Position numbers and translations under genes: made by a program. From Candidatus Gastranaerophilales bacterium (GTDB lineage: Bacteria; Cyanobacteriota; Vampirovibrionia; Gastranaerophilales; Gastranaerophilaceae): a DNA stretch of 37,315 nt. Positions 16,971-26,301 of this stretch are shown here, one piece after another (the first letter of the stretch is position 1; the number at the start of each line of letters is the position of its first letter). A model generated the notes under the pieces. It ran no database searches and was not told the DNA's origin. It saw nothing but the letters and a program-made list of their open reading frames with translations. Where the stretch lies: contig CALUYB010000014.1 in NCBI GenBank assembly GCA_944324905.1, positions 1 through 37,315 of the forward strand, written 5' to 3'.

Positions 16971-18131
16971 TTAAATATTTACGCAAGTTATATTAAACAC
17001 ATTATCATGACCAGTTGCTTCTTTGCCGAATTTATTTGCAAACTCGATAAAATCGTCACTCATTTCATCTTTTATTATTTTAAAATCAAACCTTTTATCA
17101 GGATGTTTTGATAAATATGCTTTTAATTTCTGCAAAACCTTTGTATTTCCGTTTACGCCGTAAACGTAACCGTCAGGAAACATTTTTTCTCTTAAAAGAT
17201 AAGAGTAATTAAGTTTATTTGTACAGCTAATTAAAAGAGGGGATTTAAGAGCTTTTTCAACAATATCATCAGCATTAATAACCTTTGGCTGTTCCTTAAA
17301 GTACATTCTATCTTTATTTACAAACATCAAAGCTTTTATGTGCGGGACAACAGTTGAGGGGAGTTGGCAAAAAAGCGGAGGGTGGCTTGTACAAACAGCA
17401 AGATATTTTTTAAGTGACAAAAGAGCCCTGCCATATTCATCTTTCAAGTCATCGCTATTAATAACCCCCGTAATTTTACCAACAACACTTTCTGGCTGTT
17501 GATAAAACAATGGTGGACAATTTAGGCATTTTAGCGCATATGTTTGAAGTGATAAAATTGGCAAATTATCAGCATCCCTCAAGCTTTTATGATTTACAAC
17601 ACCTGACATACAATCTATTAAAGTATCCGCTGAGCGAAGTGGTAACGTGGGTTGCTTTAAACATGCCTGTAAATACTTCTCAAGAGTAAAAAACGGCTCG
17701 CCATCTTTGGTTAGGGCAGGATGATTAATTATATCGGTTATATTTTTTACCAAAGTATCAGGGGATCTTCTAAATAACATATCCTCCTTAACACAAGCAG
17801 GCAAATAACTCTCAAGTGTTAAAAGCGGTTTACCATCTTTAGTTAATACAGGGTGATTAATCAAACCTAAAACATTATCTTGAGCTTTTTTGGTTAATTT
17901 ATAAAAAAGCTCTAATAATTTATCAAAATCCTTTTCTTTTTTCATCATATTGATAATTTCAATATTGTTTCCAAAAGAAATATTATTACATAACATGGCT
18001 TTATTTATTCTTGAAAGATAGCTCGCACCTACAAAAGGTTGCACAGTAACACTTGTAGAATGTTTTACACTAGGTGCACTATTTGTTTTGTTATAATTTT
18101 TAATATTAAAACTAACTGGTGAAATTTTCAT
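16971..18131 (-). CDS. Repeat protein, paralogue of the sigma-like protein
   Basis: A 386-residue protein starting M-K-I-S-P-V-S-F with a low-complexity N-terminus and N-I-S-F-G at 50-54. Residues about 80-262 form four degenerate units of about 45 residues with the pattern (I/V)-N-H-P-x-L-T-K-D-G-x-P-x-x-(S/T)-L-x-x-Y-L-x-x-C-L-x-x-P-x-L-F-x-x-x-P-x-(T/S). The last 120 residues align with the C-terminus of the protein at 7818-9893, sharing S-C-T-N-K-L-N-Y-S-Y-L-L-R, I-I-K-D-E-M-S-D-D-F-I-E and E-A-T-G-x-D-x-V-F-N-I. The sigma-like part is absent. Function unknown; a helical solenoid is likely. No Shine-Dalgarno is seen. Confidence 0.75.
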   Translation of the reverse strand: MKISPVSFNIKNYNKTNSAPSVKHSTSVTVQPFVGASYLSRINKAMLCNNISFGNNIEIINMMKKEKDFDKLLELFYKLTKKAQDNVLGLINHPVLTKDGKPLLTLESYLPACVKEDMLFRRSPDTLVKNITDIINHPALTKDGEPFFTLEKYLQACLKQPTLPLRSADTLIDCMSGVVNHKSLRDADNLPILSLQTYALKCLNCPPLFYQQPESVVGKITGVINSDDLKDEYGRALLSLKKYLAVCTSHPPLFCQLPSTVVPHIKALMFVNKDRMYFKEQPKVINADDIVEKALKSPLLISCTNKLNYSYLLREKMFPDGYVYGVNGNTKVLQKLKAYLSKHPDKRFDFKIIKDEMSDDFIEFANKFGKEATGHDNVFNITCVNI

Positions 18132-18243
18132 ATACTTACTAAATTATTACAGACAGGAGATTTATTAGTTCATTAATCCAATCCAGACTGAATAGACAGA
18201 ACCGGCAACACAAAGATACAAAACCAATGATCATTAATAATTG

Positions 18244-20940
18244 CTATTCAAATAAAGAATCTTTAAGAGGTTTTATATTATTTAAAACAATTTTAGCCTT
18301 TGGCAAAGAGCAAATTGTTCCAGTTGATTGTTTTGCAGCTTTCGACTTTTTACCAAGCGCCCATCTTAAACCACACTGCAGCCCGATACCGTTTCTACCG
18401 CCATTTGTAAAATATGCTTGCAAAAATCCTGTAAAAGTTTCACCTGAACGCTTTTGAACGCCGATACCATATCTTACATAAGGTTTTACGGATAATTCAG
18501 GCAAATAAACATCATTTGCTTTAAATCTTGTATCATCCAATATATTCCAAGCGACAGACACTGCGGCGTATGGCTGGAATAAATTTTTAAAATTTCCTAC
18601 AAATTTTATCTGCGGTTCAATATGAATCACGTTTAAAGGTTTTGCATTAATATAAACACCTGACGCGTTTGTATAATCAAAAGTGTTTACAAAAGTATAC
18701 GAGAGCATTACATTTGGTTGAATTATAAGCTTATTTTTAAACACAGGTAGGTTAAAACCTGACTTTTGAGCAACGCCTGCACTTAACATAGTAAAATTAT
18801 CAGCCCCAAAGTTTGTATGCGCTTTTGCAGAGTTTGCGCCAACACTTGCGCTCCAAAGTGAGAAAAATTTACCTTTATAAAACGCGCCTGTTGCACCCAA
18901 AATCCCGCCGTTATTGTATATCCCAATACCATCATAAGCTTGATGAGAACCGTTATAAGAGGCGTAGCCTCCATATAAAAATCTCCAACCCCTCTTTAAA
19001 CTCAGCAAAGGACTTTCGCCACCTATAATTGCACCATAACCAACGTTTGACACTTCAGGCCCGTTTTTTAATGGTACGTTTTCAAAAGTTGAGAACGGTC
19101 TAAACCAAATTCCTTTATTTGCCTCAGGTATTTGCGGATTAACAAAACCAAAAGTATCTTGCCCGGAATATGCAATTTTATCTTTAAAGTCGAGTGCAAC
19201 TTTTTCTTTGTCACCTAAAACCATAACCATATCAAGGTTTGAGAAAACATTGTTGTAAGTGTCGATTTGAACAAGATAACCTGAAAGCTGCGCTGCAACT
19301 TCTGAGGAGAGTATACCGGCATTAAAACCATCTCTAATAAAGTTAAAATGCCCGTTTTGCGAATCATAAGAGGACATGTAATTATAAATCGGCGTTTTAA
19401 TTAACCTTGGGATATATTCTACTGAATTTTTTAAAACAGAATCCGCAAAAGGCAGCGAAATATAGCTTGCCTGAGGTATGCCATAAAGAGCTAAATTAGG
19501 AACATATATACTACCGCTGCCGTTTAAACTTGTAGCACTTATTGTATCCATTTTATTTGTATAAAAATTTACATCAGGGTAAACATTTGACCTGCCTGAA
19601 AGAGTCATTGCACCAAAGTTTACATTGTCTATCCAACTATTTTGCATATTAAAATTCACACCATTTGAAAAACTTGTAGAGCTTGCACTAAAGTATTGGC
19701 TATCGGCAAGCAAATTTACCGTACCGTCTTGAAAGTTAAATGTACCGGTGTAATTAGAATTGTTGCCGCCTAAATTTAAAACACCGCTGTCGTATTTATT
19801 AATTACACCGCTACCCCTTATGCCACTTAGTATATTTGTTGTGCCGCTACCTGCAAAATTTATTGTATTGTTGCTAAAAATATCGTTTAACCCGTTTGTG
19901 TCATTATTGTTTTTAAATGTAGAATTAATAATTGTAATTACACCCTCGTTACCTATAGCACCGCCCCTGCTGTTTTGAGCATTAATGTAATTATTTTCAA
20001 AAGTAGAATTTTCTATTGTTACATTACCGTTTAAATAGTTATAAAGAGCGCCGCCTGATGTATCAACATCAGAATTAATGTAATTGTTATTAAAAATACT
20101 ATTTGTTATAGTTAGATTTGAATTGTTGTGAATAGCCCCACCATAAGAAAATGAGCTTGTTCCGCCTATAATATGATTATTTGAAAAATAACTGTTATCA
20201 ATAGTCATATTTCCTGTGTTATATATGCTGCCTCCATACAAATAAGCATTTCTGTCCGACGCTTCAGCATAGTTATTATTAAAAAGAGAATTTTTAATAT
20301 TTGCATTTGTCCCTATTCCATTATAAAAAGCCCCGCCGTATGAAATAGCAGAACCCAGTGTATAATTACCGCTAAAAACAGAATCATTAATATTAACGTT
20401 ACCTGTATCGTTACCAAGTGCACCACCTTGCGCGCTTGCGCCACGGGCATAATTATCATAAAATAAGGAGGAATTAATATTAATTGTACCACTGCCTGTA
20501 TTATACACAGCACCTGCGACTGCATAATTAAAACCGGATGCATCTGCATAGTTATTATTGAAAGTAGAATTTTCTATTAAAGAAGTTCCACCAGTGTTAA
20601 AAATTGCACCAGCAAAATAAGAATTATTATACATCTGCCCTTTACAATTATTAATTTCAAGTAAATTAAAATTACTTCCCTGACTTAAAATAAAACCGCC
20701 AAAAGTATCCCCACCGTTAATGCTGTGGTTATTCCCTTGAAAAAAAACATCTTTTGTATAAAAACTGTTACTGATAGACTCATCTGATACCAAATCGTTA
20801 ACTATAGTTATTGTGTCGCCGCTAACACTTTGTGAGCCTGATTGTATTAACTGGTCGAAATTTTCCACATAAATATTATTAGCCCAAACTTTTGGCGCAC
20901 AAAAAATAAATATACAAATAAAAAGTAACCTCAACCTCAT
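18244..20940 (-). CDS. Autotransporter with Pmp-like beta-helix passenger
   Basis: An 898-residue surface protein. The signal peptide is residues 1-20 (ends V-W-A). Residues about 90-370 contain at least seven repeats mixing G-G-A-(I/L/F)-x-N with F-x-N-N, the tetrapeptide pattern of chlamydial polymorphic membrane proteins, expected to fold as a right-handed beta-helix rich in Asn, Ser and Tyr. A linker leads to a C-terminal autotransporter barrel from about 625 (G-I-W-F-R-P-F onward) with aromatic strands ending near L-R-W-A-L-G. About 40 more residues, basic and non-barrel, follow, which is unusual because barrels normally end at the last aromatic residue. Likely an adhesin or surface-coat protein; specificity unknown. 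It is monocistronic by spacing. Confidence 0.85.
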   Translation of the reverse strand: MRLRLLFICIFIFCAPKVWANNIYVENFDQLIQSGSQSVSGDTITIVNDLVSDESISNSFYTKDVFFQGNNHSINGGDTFGGFILSQGSNFNLLEINNCKGQMYNNSYFAGAIFNTGGTSLIENSTFNNNYADASGFNYAVAGAVYNTGSGTININSSLFYDNYARGASAQGGALGNDTGNVNINDSVFSGNYTLGSAISYGGAFYNGIGTNANIKNSLFNNNYAEASDRNAYLYGGSIYNTGNMTIDNSYFSNNHIIGGTSSFSYGGAIHNNSNLTITNSIFNNNYINSDVDTSGGALYNYLNGNVTIENSTFENNYINAQNSRGGAIGNEGVITIINSTFKNNNDTNGLNDIFSNNTINFAGSGTTNILSGIRGSGVINKYDSGVLNLGGNNSNYTGTFNFQDGTVNLLADSQYFSASSTSFSNGVNFNMQNSWIDNVNFGAMTLSGRSNVYPDVNFYTNKMDTISATSLNGSGSIYVPNLALYGIPQASYISLPFADSVLKNSVEYIPRLIKTPIYNYMSSYDSQNGHFNFIRDGFNAGILSSEVAAQLSGYLVQIDTYNNVFSNLDMVMVLGDKEKVALDFKDKIAYSGQDTFGFVNPQIPEANKGIWFRPFSTFENVPLKNGPEVSNVGYGAIIGGESPLLSLKRGWRFLYGGYASYNGSHQAYDGIGIYNNGGILGATGAFYKGKFFSLWSASVGANSAKAHTNFGADNFTMLSAGVAQKSGFNLPVFKNKLIIQPNVMLSYTFVNTFDYTNASGVYINAKPLNVIHIEPQIKFVGNFKNLFQPYAAVSVAWNILDDTRFKANDVYLPELSVKPYVRYGIGVQKRSGETFTGFLQAYFTNGGRNGIGLQCGLRWALGKKSKAAKQSTGTICSLPKAKIVLNNIKPLKDSLFE

Positions 20941-20994
20941 TTATTTATGATATTGAGCAAACTTATGATTTAAATTGGACAACAGAGCAGAATT

Positions 20995-21801
20995 TTATTT
21001 TAATTCCTTTATGTCTGAATTAAAATTTTCTCTGTATTTATCAATATTCTCATCAAAATTTTCCTGAGTTGAATTAAAATTTGAAATCTCATCAATCATA
21101 TTTTCATAGACATCTTCATCAAGTTCTTCTTGCAAAATAGCATCTACGTCTTCCCATTTTTTAAGAGTATGCTCTCTTGCTAAATCTGCAGCTTTTGTAA
21201 ATCCAGAAACACCGTATTTTTCTTCATAAAGCCTATCAGCAATGGTGTCCGGTTCATCTTTATTTAAACCGTAATGCGACATATCCGCATCACTCTCGTA
21301 GTATAAATCATAATTTGATGACAAATCGTATACGTAAAATGGATTTATTTCATCAATGTACTGCGAAAAGGCAGTATAATTACCGGTCTTTAGCTCCTGA
21401 TTTTTTTCAAGATTAGGCTTTTTGACATCCTCATTCCAAAGTTCATCACTATTATAATTTATCCAATTGGTATGAGAATAAAAATCCTGAATATTATGTA
21501 CAAGCCTTCCTAAATCATAAAATGCCTGTTCATAATACTCGTCATCTCCATTAGAATTTGCCGCCTGAATAAAATCATCAACAACAACTTCTTGAGCATC
21601 TTTCAAAAACTTTTCACAATTTTCCAGTGATGTTTTGTTGAAATGTTGAGCGCTCAAGTCATAGCCATCACTTATTCCTGCAATTTTATTTCGTAACTGG
21701 TCAGAGTCTGTATTACCCTTATCAACGTAATTTACCGCATAGCCATTAAGTTTGTCACCCAAAGCCTCATTGGTAATAGAAGTATGATATTTGCCTATCA
21801 A
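20995..21801 (-). CDS. HET-C-like (phospholipase C/S1-P1 nuclease superfamily) protein
   Basis: A 268-residue acidic protein. The motifs Y-H-T-S-I-T-N-E-A-L (H6), A-Q-H-F (H53) and D-L-G-R-L-V-H-N-I-Q-D-F-Y-S-H-T-N-W (H102, D106, H110) match the metal-binding pattern of the HET-C family, related to zinc-dependent phospholipase C. The remaining sequence is helical and Asp/Glu-rich, with an acidic coiled tail. There is no signal peptide. The start is TTG with a perfect AGGAGG five bases before it; no ATG fits. That site lies in an inverted repeat (21804-21849). Catalytic activity and target are unknown; it could be a phospholipase, a nuclease or a toxin-like protein. Confidence 0.7.
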   Translation of the reverse strand: MIGKYHTSITNEALGDKLNGYAVNYVDKGNTDSDQLRNKIAGISDGYDLSAQHFNKTSLENCEKFLKDAQEVVVDDFIQAANSNGDDEYYEQAFYDLGRLVHNIQDFYSHTNWINYNSDELWNEDVKKPNLEKNQELKTGNYTAFSQYIDEINPFYVYDLSSNYDLYYESDADMSHYGLNKDEPDTIADRLYEEKYGVSGFTKAADLAREHTLKKWEDVDAILQEELDEDVYENMIDEISNFNSTQENFDENIDKYRENFNSDIKELK

Positions 21802-21803
21802 AA

Positions 21804-21849
21804 TTCCCTCCTGTTCCTCTATAAAATAATAAAAACAAACAGGAGGGAA
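21804..21849 (-). promoter_or_regulatory. Hairpin enclosing the HET-C gene ribosome site
   Basis: Perfect 12-bp inverted repeat, arms TTCCCTCCTGTT and AACAGGAGGGAA, separated by 22 bases. In the minus-strand mRNA the downstream arm is the Shine-Dalgarno sequence and the upstream arm is its exact complement. The fold would hide the start site and could act as a translational switch, or attenuate read-through from dapL, which ends 19 bases upstream. Confidence 0.65.
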
Positions 21850-21868
21850 AAATTGACAAAATTAAAAA

Positions 21869-23041
21869 TTATTTTTTAAAAAGGGTTTTAAATCTTTTCA
21901 TAGCTTCAATAGTATTTTCTTTTGAGCCAAAAGAAGTTAACCTAAAATAGCCTTCGCCGTTTTTACCAAAACCTGAGCCCGGGGTGCCTACTACTTGAAT
22001 ATTTTCTAAAAGATAGTCAAAAAATTCCCAAGAAGTCATATTATTTGGGCATTTTAACCAAATATAAGGGGAGTGCTTACCGCCTGTGTACCATATGCCA
22101 CACTCATCCAATGTTTGAGAAATTGTTTTCGCGTTTTCTTTATAGTATTCAATATTTTCTTTAATTTCTTTTTGCCCGTTGTCGCTAAATACAGCCTCAG
22201 CCCCTCTTTGTATGATATAAGGTACGCCGTTAAATTTTGTTGTCTGACGTCTTAACCAGAATTTATTTAACTTGCCAAGGTTTTCAGGAACAATTGTATA
22301 ACCACACCTTGTACCCGTAAAGCCTGCAGTTTTTGATAAAGAACAAAATTCTATGGCGCAGTCTTTTGCTCCATCGATTTCATAAATACTCTTTGGCAGA
22401 TTTTCATCAGATACAAAGCACTCGTAAGCTGCGTCAAATAGAATAATTGCATTTATTGATTTAGCGTAATCAACCCATTTTTTAAGCTGTTCTTTATTAT
22501 AAACAGCGCCTGTTGGGTTGTTAGGAGAACAAATATAGATAATATCAACTTTTTGATTTAAATCAGGCATTGGCAAAAACCCGTTTTCACCGTTAGCATT
22601 GGCAAAAACAACTTTTCTACCTGCCATAATATTTGTATCAACATAAACAGGATAAACAGGATCAGGCACAAGCACAGTATTATCTTTTGAAAATAAATCT
22701 AAAATATTTCCTAAATCGCTTTTTGCGCCATCAGATATAAAAATCTCGCTGATTTCAAGTTCAACATTTCTTTTTTTGTAATAATTTTTTACCGCATTTT
22801 GCAAAAAGTCATACCCTTGTTCAGGTCCATAACCCCTAAAAGTTTCCCGATGTGCCATCTCATCAACTGCTTTGTGCATGGCATCAATTACAGCCTTACA
22901 AAGTGGCAATGTGACATCACCTATACCTAATCTTATAATTTTTTTATCAGGATTATTCTTTGCAAATTCATTTACCTTTCTTGCCACAGTTGAAAACAAA
23001 TAGCTTTGTTCAAGATTTAAATAATTCTCGTTTATATTCAT
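21869..23041 (-). CDS. dapL: LL-diaminopimelate aminotransferase
   Basis: A 390-residue fold-type I PLP enzyme that converts tetrahydrodipicolinate directly to LL-DAP, bypassing the acylated intermediates. I choose the start at 23041 because GAGGGTG lies just upstream; an in-frame ATG further out has no site and adds an atypical extension. The PLP lysine is K237 in S-L-S-K-T-A-G-F-T-G-T-R-C. Other family blocks include L-G-I-G-D-V-T-L-P-L, R-G-Y-G-P-E-Q-G-Y, S-P-N-N-P-T-G-A and G-T-P-G-S-G-F-G. It completes the dapB-asd-dapA route. DapL is typical of cyanobacteria, chlamydiae and plants. Confidence 0.93.
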   Translation of the reverse strand: MNINENYLNLEQSYLFSTVARKVNEFAKNNPDKKIIRLGIGDVTLPLCKAVIDAMHKAVDEMAHRETFRGYGPEQGYDFLQNAVKNYYKKRNVELEISEIFISDGAKSDLGNILDLFSKDNTVLVPDPVYPVYVDTNIMAGRKVVFANANGENGFLPMPDLNQKVDIIYICSPNNPTGAVYNKEQLKKWVDYAKSINAIILFDAAYECFVSDENLPKSIYEIDGAKDCAIEFCSLSKTAGFTGTRCGYTIVPENLGKLNKFWLRRQTTKFNGVPYIIQRGAEAVFSDNGQKEIKENIEYYKENAKTISQTLDECGIWYTGGKHSPYIWLKCPNNMTSWEFFDYLLENIQVVGTPGSGFGKNGEGYFRLTSFGSKENTIEAMKRFKTLFKK

Positions 23042-23185
23042 TTCACCCTCGTAAATTCTTATATCCTGCAAAATTATAATACAAAAATTTTTAATTTGAT
23101 ACATTAGCATAGCCCAAAGAGTAATATATTTTATTTTTCATATACGTAAAATTAAGCATTGATTTTATAGAGGATTAGAGGATAA

Positions 23186-25297
23186 ATGAAATTTTATAAA
23201 AACCTTGCGCTATGCGCACTTACAACCGTTATTTTATGCACGAGGGTATATGCAAAAAAGACTGTTGCAACAACTCCTGTAACAAAATATCCTGATTATT
23301 CTTATGAATTTGTCGGAAATGACAAATTTGAGGGGTTTAACAGAAAAATGTTTAACTTTAACTTAAAATTCAATAAATATGCACTAAAGCCAATCCATAC
23401 CGTCTGGGCTTCAATTATGCCAAAATATGGTATGGATAGGATACAAAGCGCATACACTAATATTGAATACCCCAAAAGACTGGTAAGTACGCTTTTGCAG
23501 AGGGATTTTAAAGCGTCAGGACATGAAACGCTAAGATTTATAACAAACACAACAATTGGGCTAGGTGGACTTTACGACCCTGCTTACAAGCTTTTTAAAC
23601 TTGAACCATACAGAGAAGACGTTGCTCAAGGGCTTGCAAAATGTAAGGTAAAACAGGGCCCTTATTTAGTTTTACCTTTCATAAATTCAACATCACCACG
23701 CTCTGTATTGGGTTCATTAATTGAATGTCCGCTTGATCCATCTATGTATATAGGTTCTCCTGTAACTGCAGCAATAAAAGCAGGACTACTAATAAATAGA
23801 ACAGCATACGCGCAGCCTGTAATTAAAATGGTTGAGTCAAATTTTGCTGACCCGTATGATATTGCAAAAAAACTCTGGGGCCTTGAAAGATATATTAAAG
23901 AAAACAATTATGATAGAAAGGAAATACTTGAGCTGGCACTAAAAGAATGCAAACAAATTTTAAAAGAAGATAAAACAGGTTTAGCCGTAAATGTCGGAGA
24001 TGAAAAAAATACAAGCGAAAATTTAACAGTAGATGACGCTATAAAAGGCTATGCTTGGTTTGATAAGATTGAGGATAGTAACTTGGATTTGACAAATAAA
24101 CACCTTATTCCCGATATTATTCTAAAAGACTACAACCCGCAATGCCCTGTTACAGATGCCATGAGAACAGCATTATTTACAACTGAGGGTATGACAAACA
24201 AATCCATCTGGAGCGAACTTTCTATTTGGAACAGGTCATTTGGCAAAAAACTAAAAACATCAACGGTAAGTATAGACACAAATAGTGAGGATTACGCTTT
24301 TAAATACATACTGCAAAAAGAGAAAAACTCGCCCTTAGTTATACTATTTCCATCGATTGGGGAAGGCATAACATCTCACCACAGCGTAGTTTTTGCAAAA
24401 ATGTTTTACGATAGAGGATATTCTGTAATAATCGAGGGCAGCCATTTTCACTGGGAATTTTTAAAAAGCTTACCAAAAGGGCATATCCCTGGGATACCAA
24501 CACAAGATATAGCTTACCTCAGAAAAATTACAGGGAAGATTATAGACAAACTAGAAAATAAATACAATTGCAAGTTTAGCGATAAAAGCGTTATTGGGAC
24601 ATCCTTTGGAGCAATGGCAACTTTATTTCTGGCAGATATGGAGTCAAAAGAAAATACTTTAAATATTTCAAACTACATTTCAATAAACCCACCTGTAGAA
24701 CTACTTTATGCAGTAAGTGTAATAGATAAAAATAATGACAGTTGGAGCAAAAACCCTGTAGATATTAAAAAACGCGTTGCGCTGAGCGCATCTAAGATAA
24801 TTCAGCTAACACAACAAAAAAACGAAAATGAGGAAGATTTTAAACTCGACATGCTCCCTTTTAGTGAGGATGAAGCAAGGCTTATTACTTGTTTTGTTTT
24901 AAGACAAAAATTATCAGATTTAATTTTTACCATAGAAAATACAAAAACCTCAAAGAAAACAGATATTTATGACACAATAAACAATATGGGCTATCAAGAT
25001 TATGTAGAAAAATATGTAATTCCAAAAAACCAATATACAAAGGAAGAATTAAGTTACATAACAAGCCTGCACTCTATTAGCAGCTATTTACAAAACAATA
25101 ACAATTATAAAATTTATCACTCCCTTGATGATTACCTTGTAAATCAAGACCAATTAAAAGATTTAAGACAATACGCAGGCAGAAATCTTGTGCTTTTTGA
25201 TAGAGGTTCGCACCTTGGATACCTTTACAGACAAGAATTTAAAGAACAATTAATTAAAGATATAACAAAAGCAAAGGAACAAATAGCTTTAAAATAA
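23186..25297 (+). CDS. MlaA-type protein fused to an alpha/beta hydrolase
   Basis: A 703-residue exported protein. Residues 1-23 are a signal peptide (ends V-Y-A) without a convincing lipobox, although MlaA proteins are usually lipoproteins. Residues about 48-255 are a MlaA/VacJ domain (F-E-G-F-N-R-K-M-F-N-F-N, then L-G-G-L-Y-D-P-A, P-Y-R-E-D-V-A-Q-G-L, G-P-Y-L-V-L-P-F), which removes phospholipids from the outer leaflet of the outer membrane. After a linker, residues about 365-703 form a serine-hydrolase domain: L-V-I-L-F-P-S-I-G-E-G, nucleophile S473 in G-T-S-F-G, and candidate His676 in D-R-G-S-H-L-G. The fusion suggests coupled lipid extraction and hydrolysis in the periplasm; this is inference. 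Confidence 0.85.
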   Translation: MKFYKNLALCALTTVILCTRVYAKKTVATTPVTKYPDYSYEFVGNDKFEGFNRKMFNFNLKFNKYALKPIHTVWASIMPKYGMDRIQSAYTNIEYPKRLVSTLLQRDFKASGHETLRFITNTTIGLGGLYDPAYKLFKLEPYREDVAQGLAKCKVKQGPYLVLPFINSTSPRSVLGSLIECPLDPSMYIGSPVTAAIKAGLLINRTAYAQPVIKMVESNFADPYDIAKKLWGLERYIKENNYDRKEILELALKECKQILKEDKTGLAVNVGDEKNTSENLTVDDAIKGYAWFDKIEDSNLDLTNKHLIPDIILKDYNPQCPVTDAMRTALFTTEGMTNKSIWSELSIWNRSFGKKLKTSTVSIDTNSEDYAFKYILQKEKNSPLVILFPSIGEGITSHHSVVFAKMFYDRGYSVIIEGSHFHWEFLKSLPKGHIPGIPTQDIAYLRKITGKIIDKLENKYNCKFSDKSVIGTSFGAMATLFLADMESKENTLNISNYISINPPVELLYAVSVIDKNNDSWSKNPVDIKKRVALSASKIIQLTQQKNENEEDFKLDMLPFSEDEARLITCFVLRQKLSDLIFTIENTKTSKKTDIYDTINNMGYQDYVEKYVIPKNQYTKEELSYITSLHSISSYLQNNNNYKIYHSLDDYLVNQDQLKDLRQYAGRNLVLFDRGSHLGYLYRQEFKEQLIKDITKAKEQIALK

Positions 25298-26206
25298 TTC
25301 TTTTATTTTCTTTAAAATTCCACGCTTAAATTTCGAATACAAGAAGAATTTACCATTTTTATCCCAGCCTTTGTTAATGTCTTTTCTTAAAATTTTTCCC
25401 TTGTTTTCAAAAATATTTTCAAAAAATGAAATAATTTTTTCATCATACATTTTTTCGTTTAAAACCTTTGGGGCATTTAGCATTTTTAAATAAAGCTCAT
25501 CGTTGTTATCAATTTCAATAACCTTTTTAACAACATCATCTAAACTTTTAAAATCGTTCACAAAAATAAAAGCCTCAGGGTTAAATTCTTCTCTAACAAG
25601 TGGATCTCCCCAATATATGGGAATAGTGCCGGCACAAAATGCATCAGAAATTTTCTCTGTAACATAGCCCTCGTTTGATGAATTTTCAAAAGCTATAGTA
25701 AACTTAAAATTATTCAAATACTCAATTTTATCTTTTACAAAAACACCTGTATTATTTAAAAGCCTGCCTGAAGAATTGATTTTTTTATATTTTGAAAGTA
25801 ATTTAAAAAACTCAACCCTGATATCATCGGCATAAGCACCATTTGAATACAAAAAACTGCAAAATTCTCTTTTTTGAGGATATTTTGGCAAATTGACTTT
25901 TTTTCTTAACTTATTTAAAAAATGATAAATGGGAACTCTTAAATACCTTTTGCCAAAATCAAGGTAGTCAAAACTTATAGCATAATCATAAACATTAAAA
26001 TCTGGTGTAATATTTTCGCCACTGTAAAAAATCCTTGGACAATCGTATTTTTTATACTCATCCCCATAACAAGAACAAATGACAAAATCAGGATTTTTTT
26101 TATCTATTATAAAGTTATATTTATCTTTTAAAAGATTTAAAAAAAAGTCATTTTCTAAATTATGACCCATCCAAAAATCGCAAAAGTGAATTTTTATTTC
26201 TTTCAT
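25289..26206 (-). CDS. GT10 fucosyltransferase-like glycosyltransferase
   Basis: A 305-residue enzyme of the alpha-1,3/4-fucosyltransferase family. The diagnostic stretch is F-T-I-A-F-E-N-S-S-N-E-G-Y-V-T-E-K followed by A-F-C-A-G-T-I-P-I-Y-W-G-D-P, which binds GDP-fucose. N-terminal F-C-D-F-W and the S-G-E-N-I-T-P-D segment fit bacterial GT10. It lacks a signal peptide, so it acts at the cytosolic face, probably on a surface glycan. The basic C-terminus could attach it to the membrane. The 3' end overlaps the convergent MlaA-fusion gene by nine bases. No other glycan-assembly gene is adjacent. Confidence 0.85.
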   Translation of the reverse strand: MKEIKIHFCDFWMGHNLENDFFLNLLKDKYNFIIDKKNPDFVICSCYGDEYKKYDCPRIFYSGENITPDFNVYDYAISFDYLDFGKRYLRVPIYHFLNKLRKKVNLPKYPQKREFCSFLYSNGAYADDIRVEFFKLLSKYKKINSSGRLLNNTGVFVKDKIEYLNNFKFTIAFENSSNEGYVTEKISDAFCAGTIPIYWGDPLVREEFNPEAFIFVNDFKSLDDVVKKVIEIDNNDELYLKMLNAPKVLNEKMYDEKIISFFENIFENKGKILRKDINKGWDKNGKFFLYSKFKRGILKKIKELF

Positions 26207-26301
26207 TTACACGCCAAAATAATTAACTTATTCTATTCTACAACAATTAAAATGTTTATGGTAAAATTATGAGTGCAAATTTTTAAAATACGGAGAAAAA
26301 T

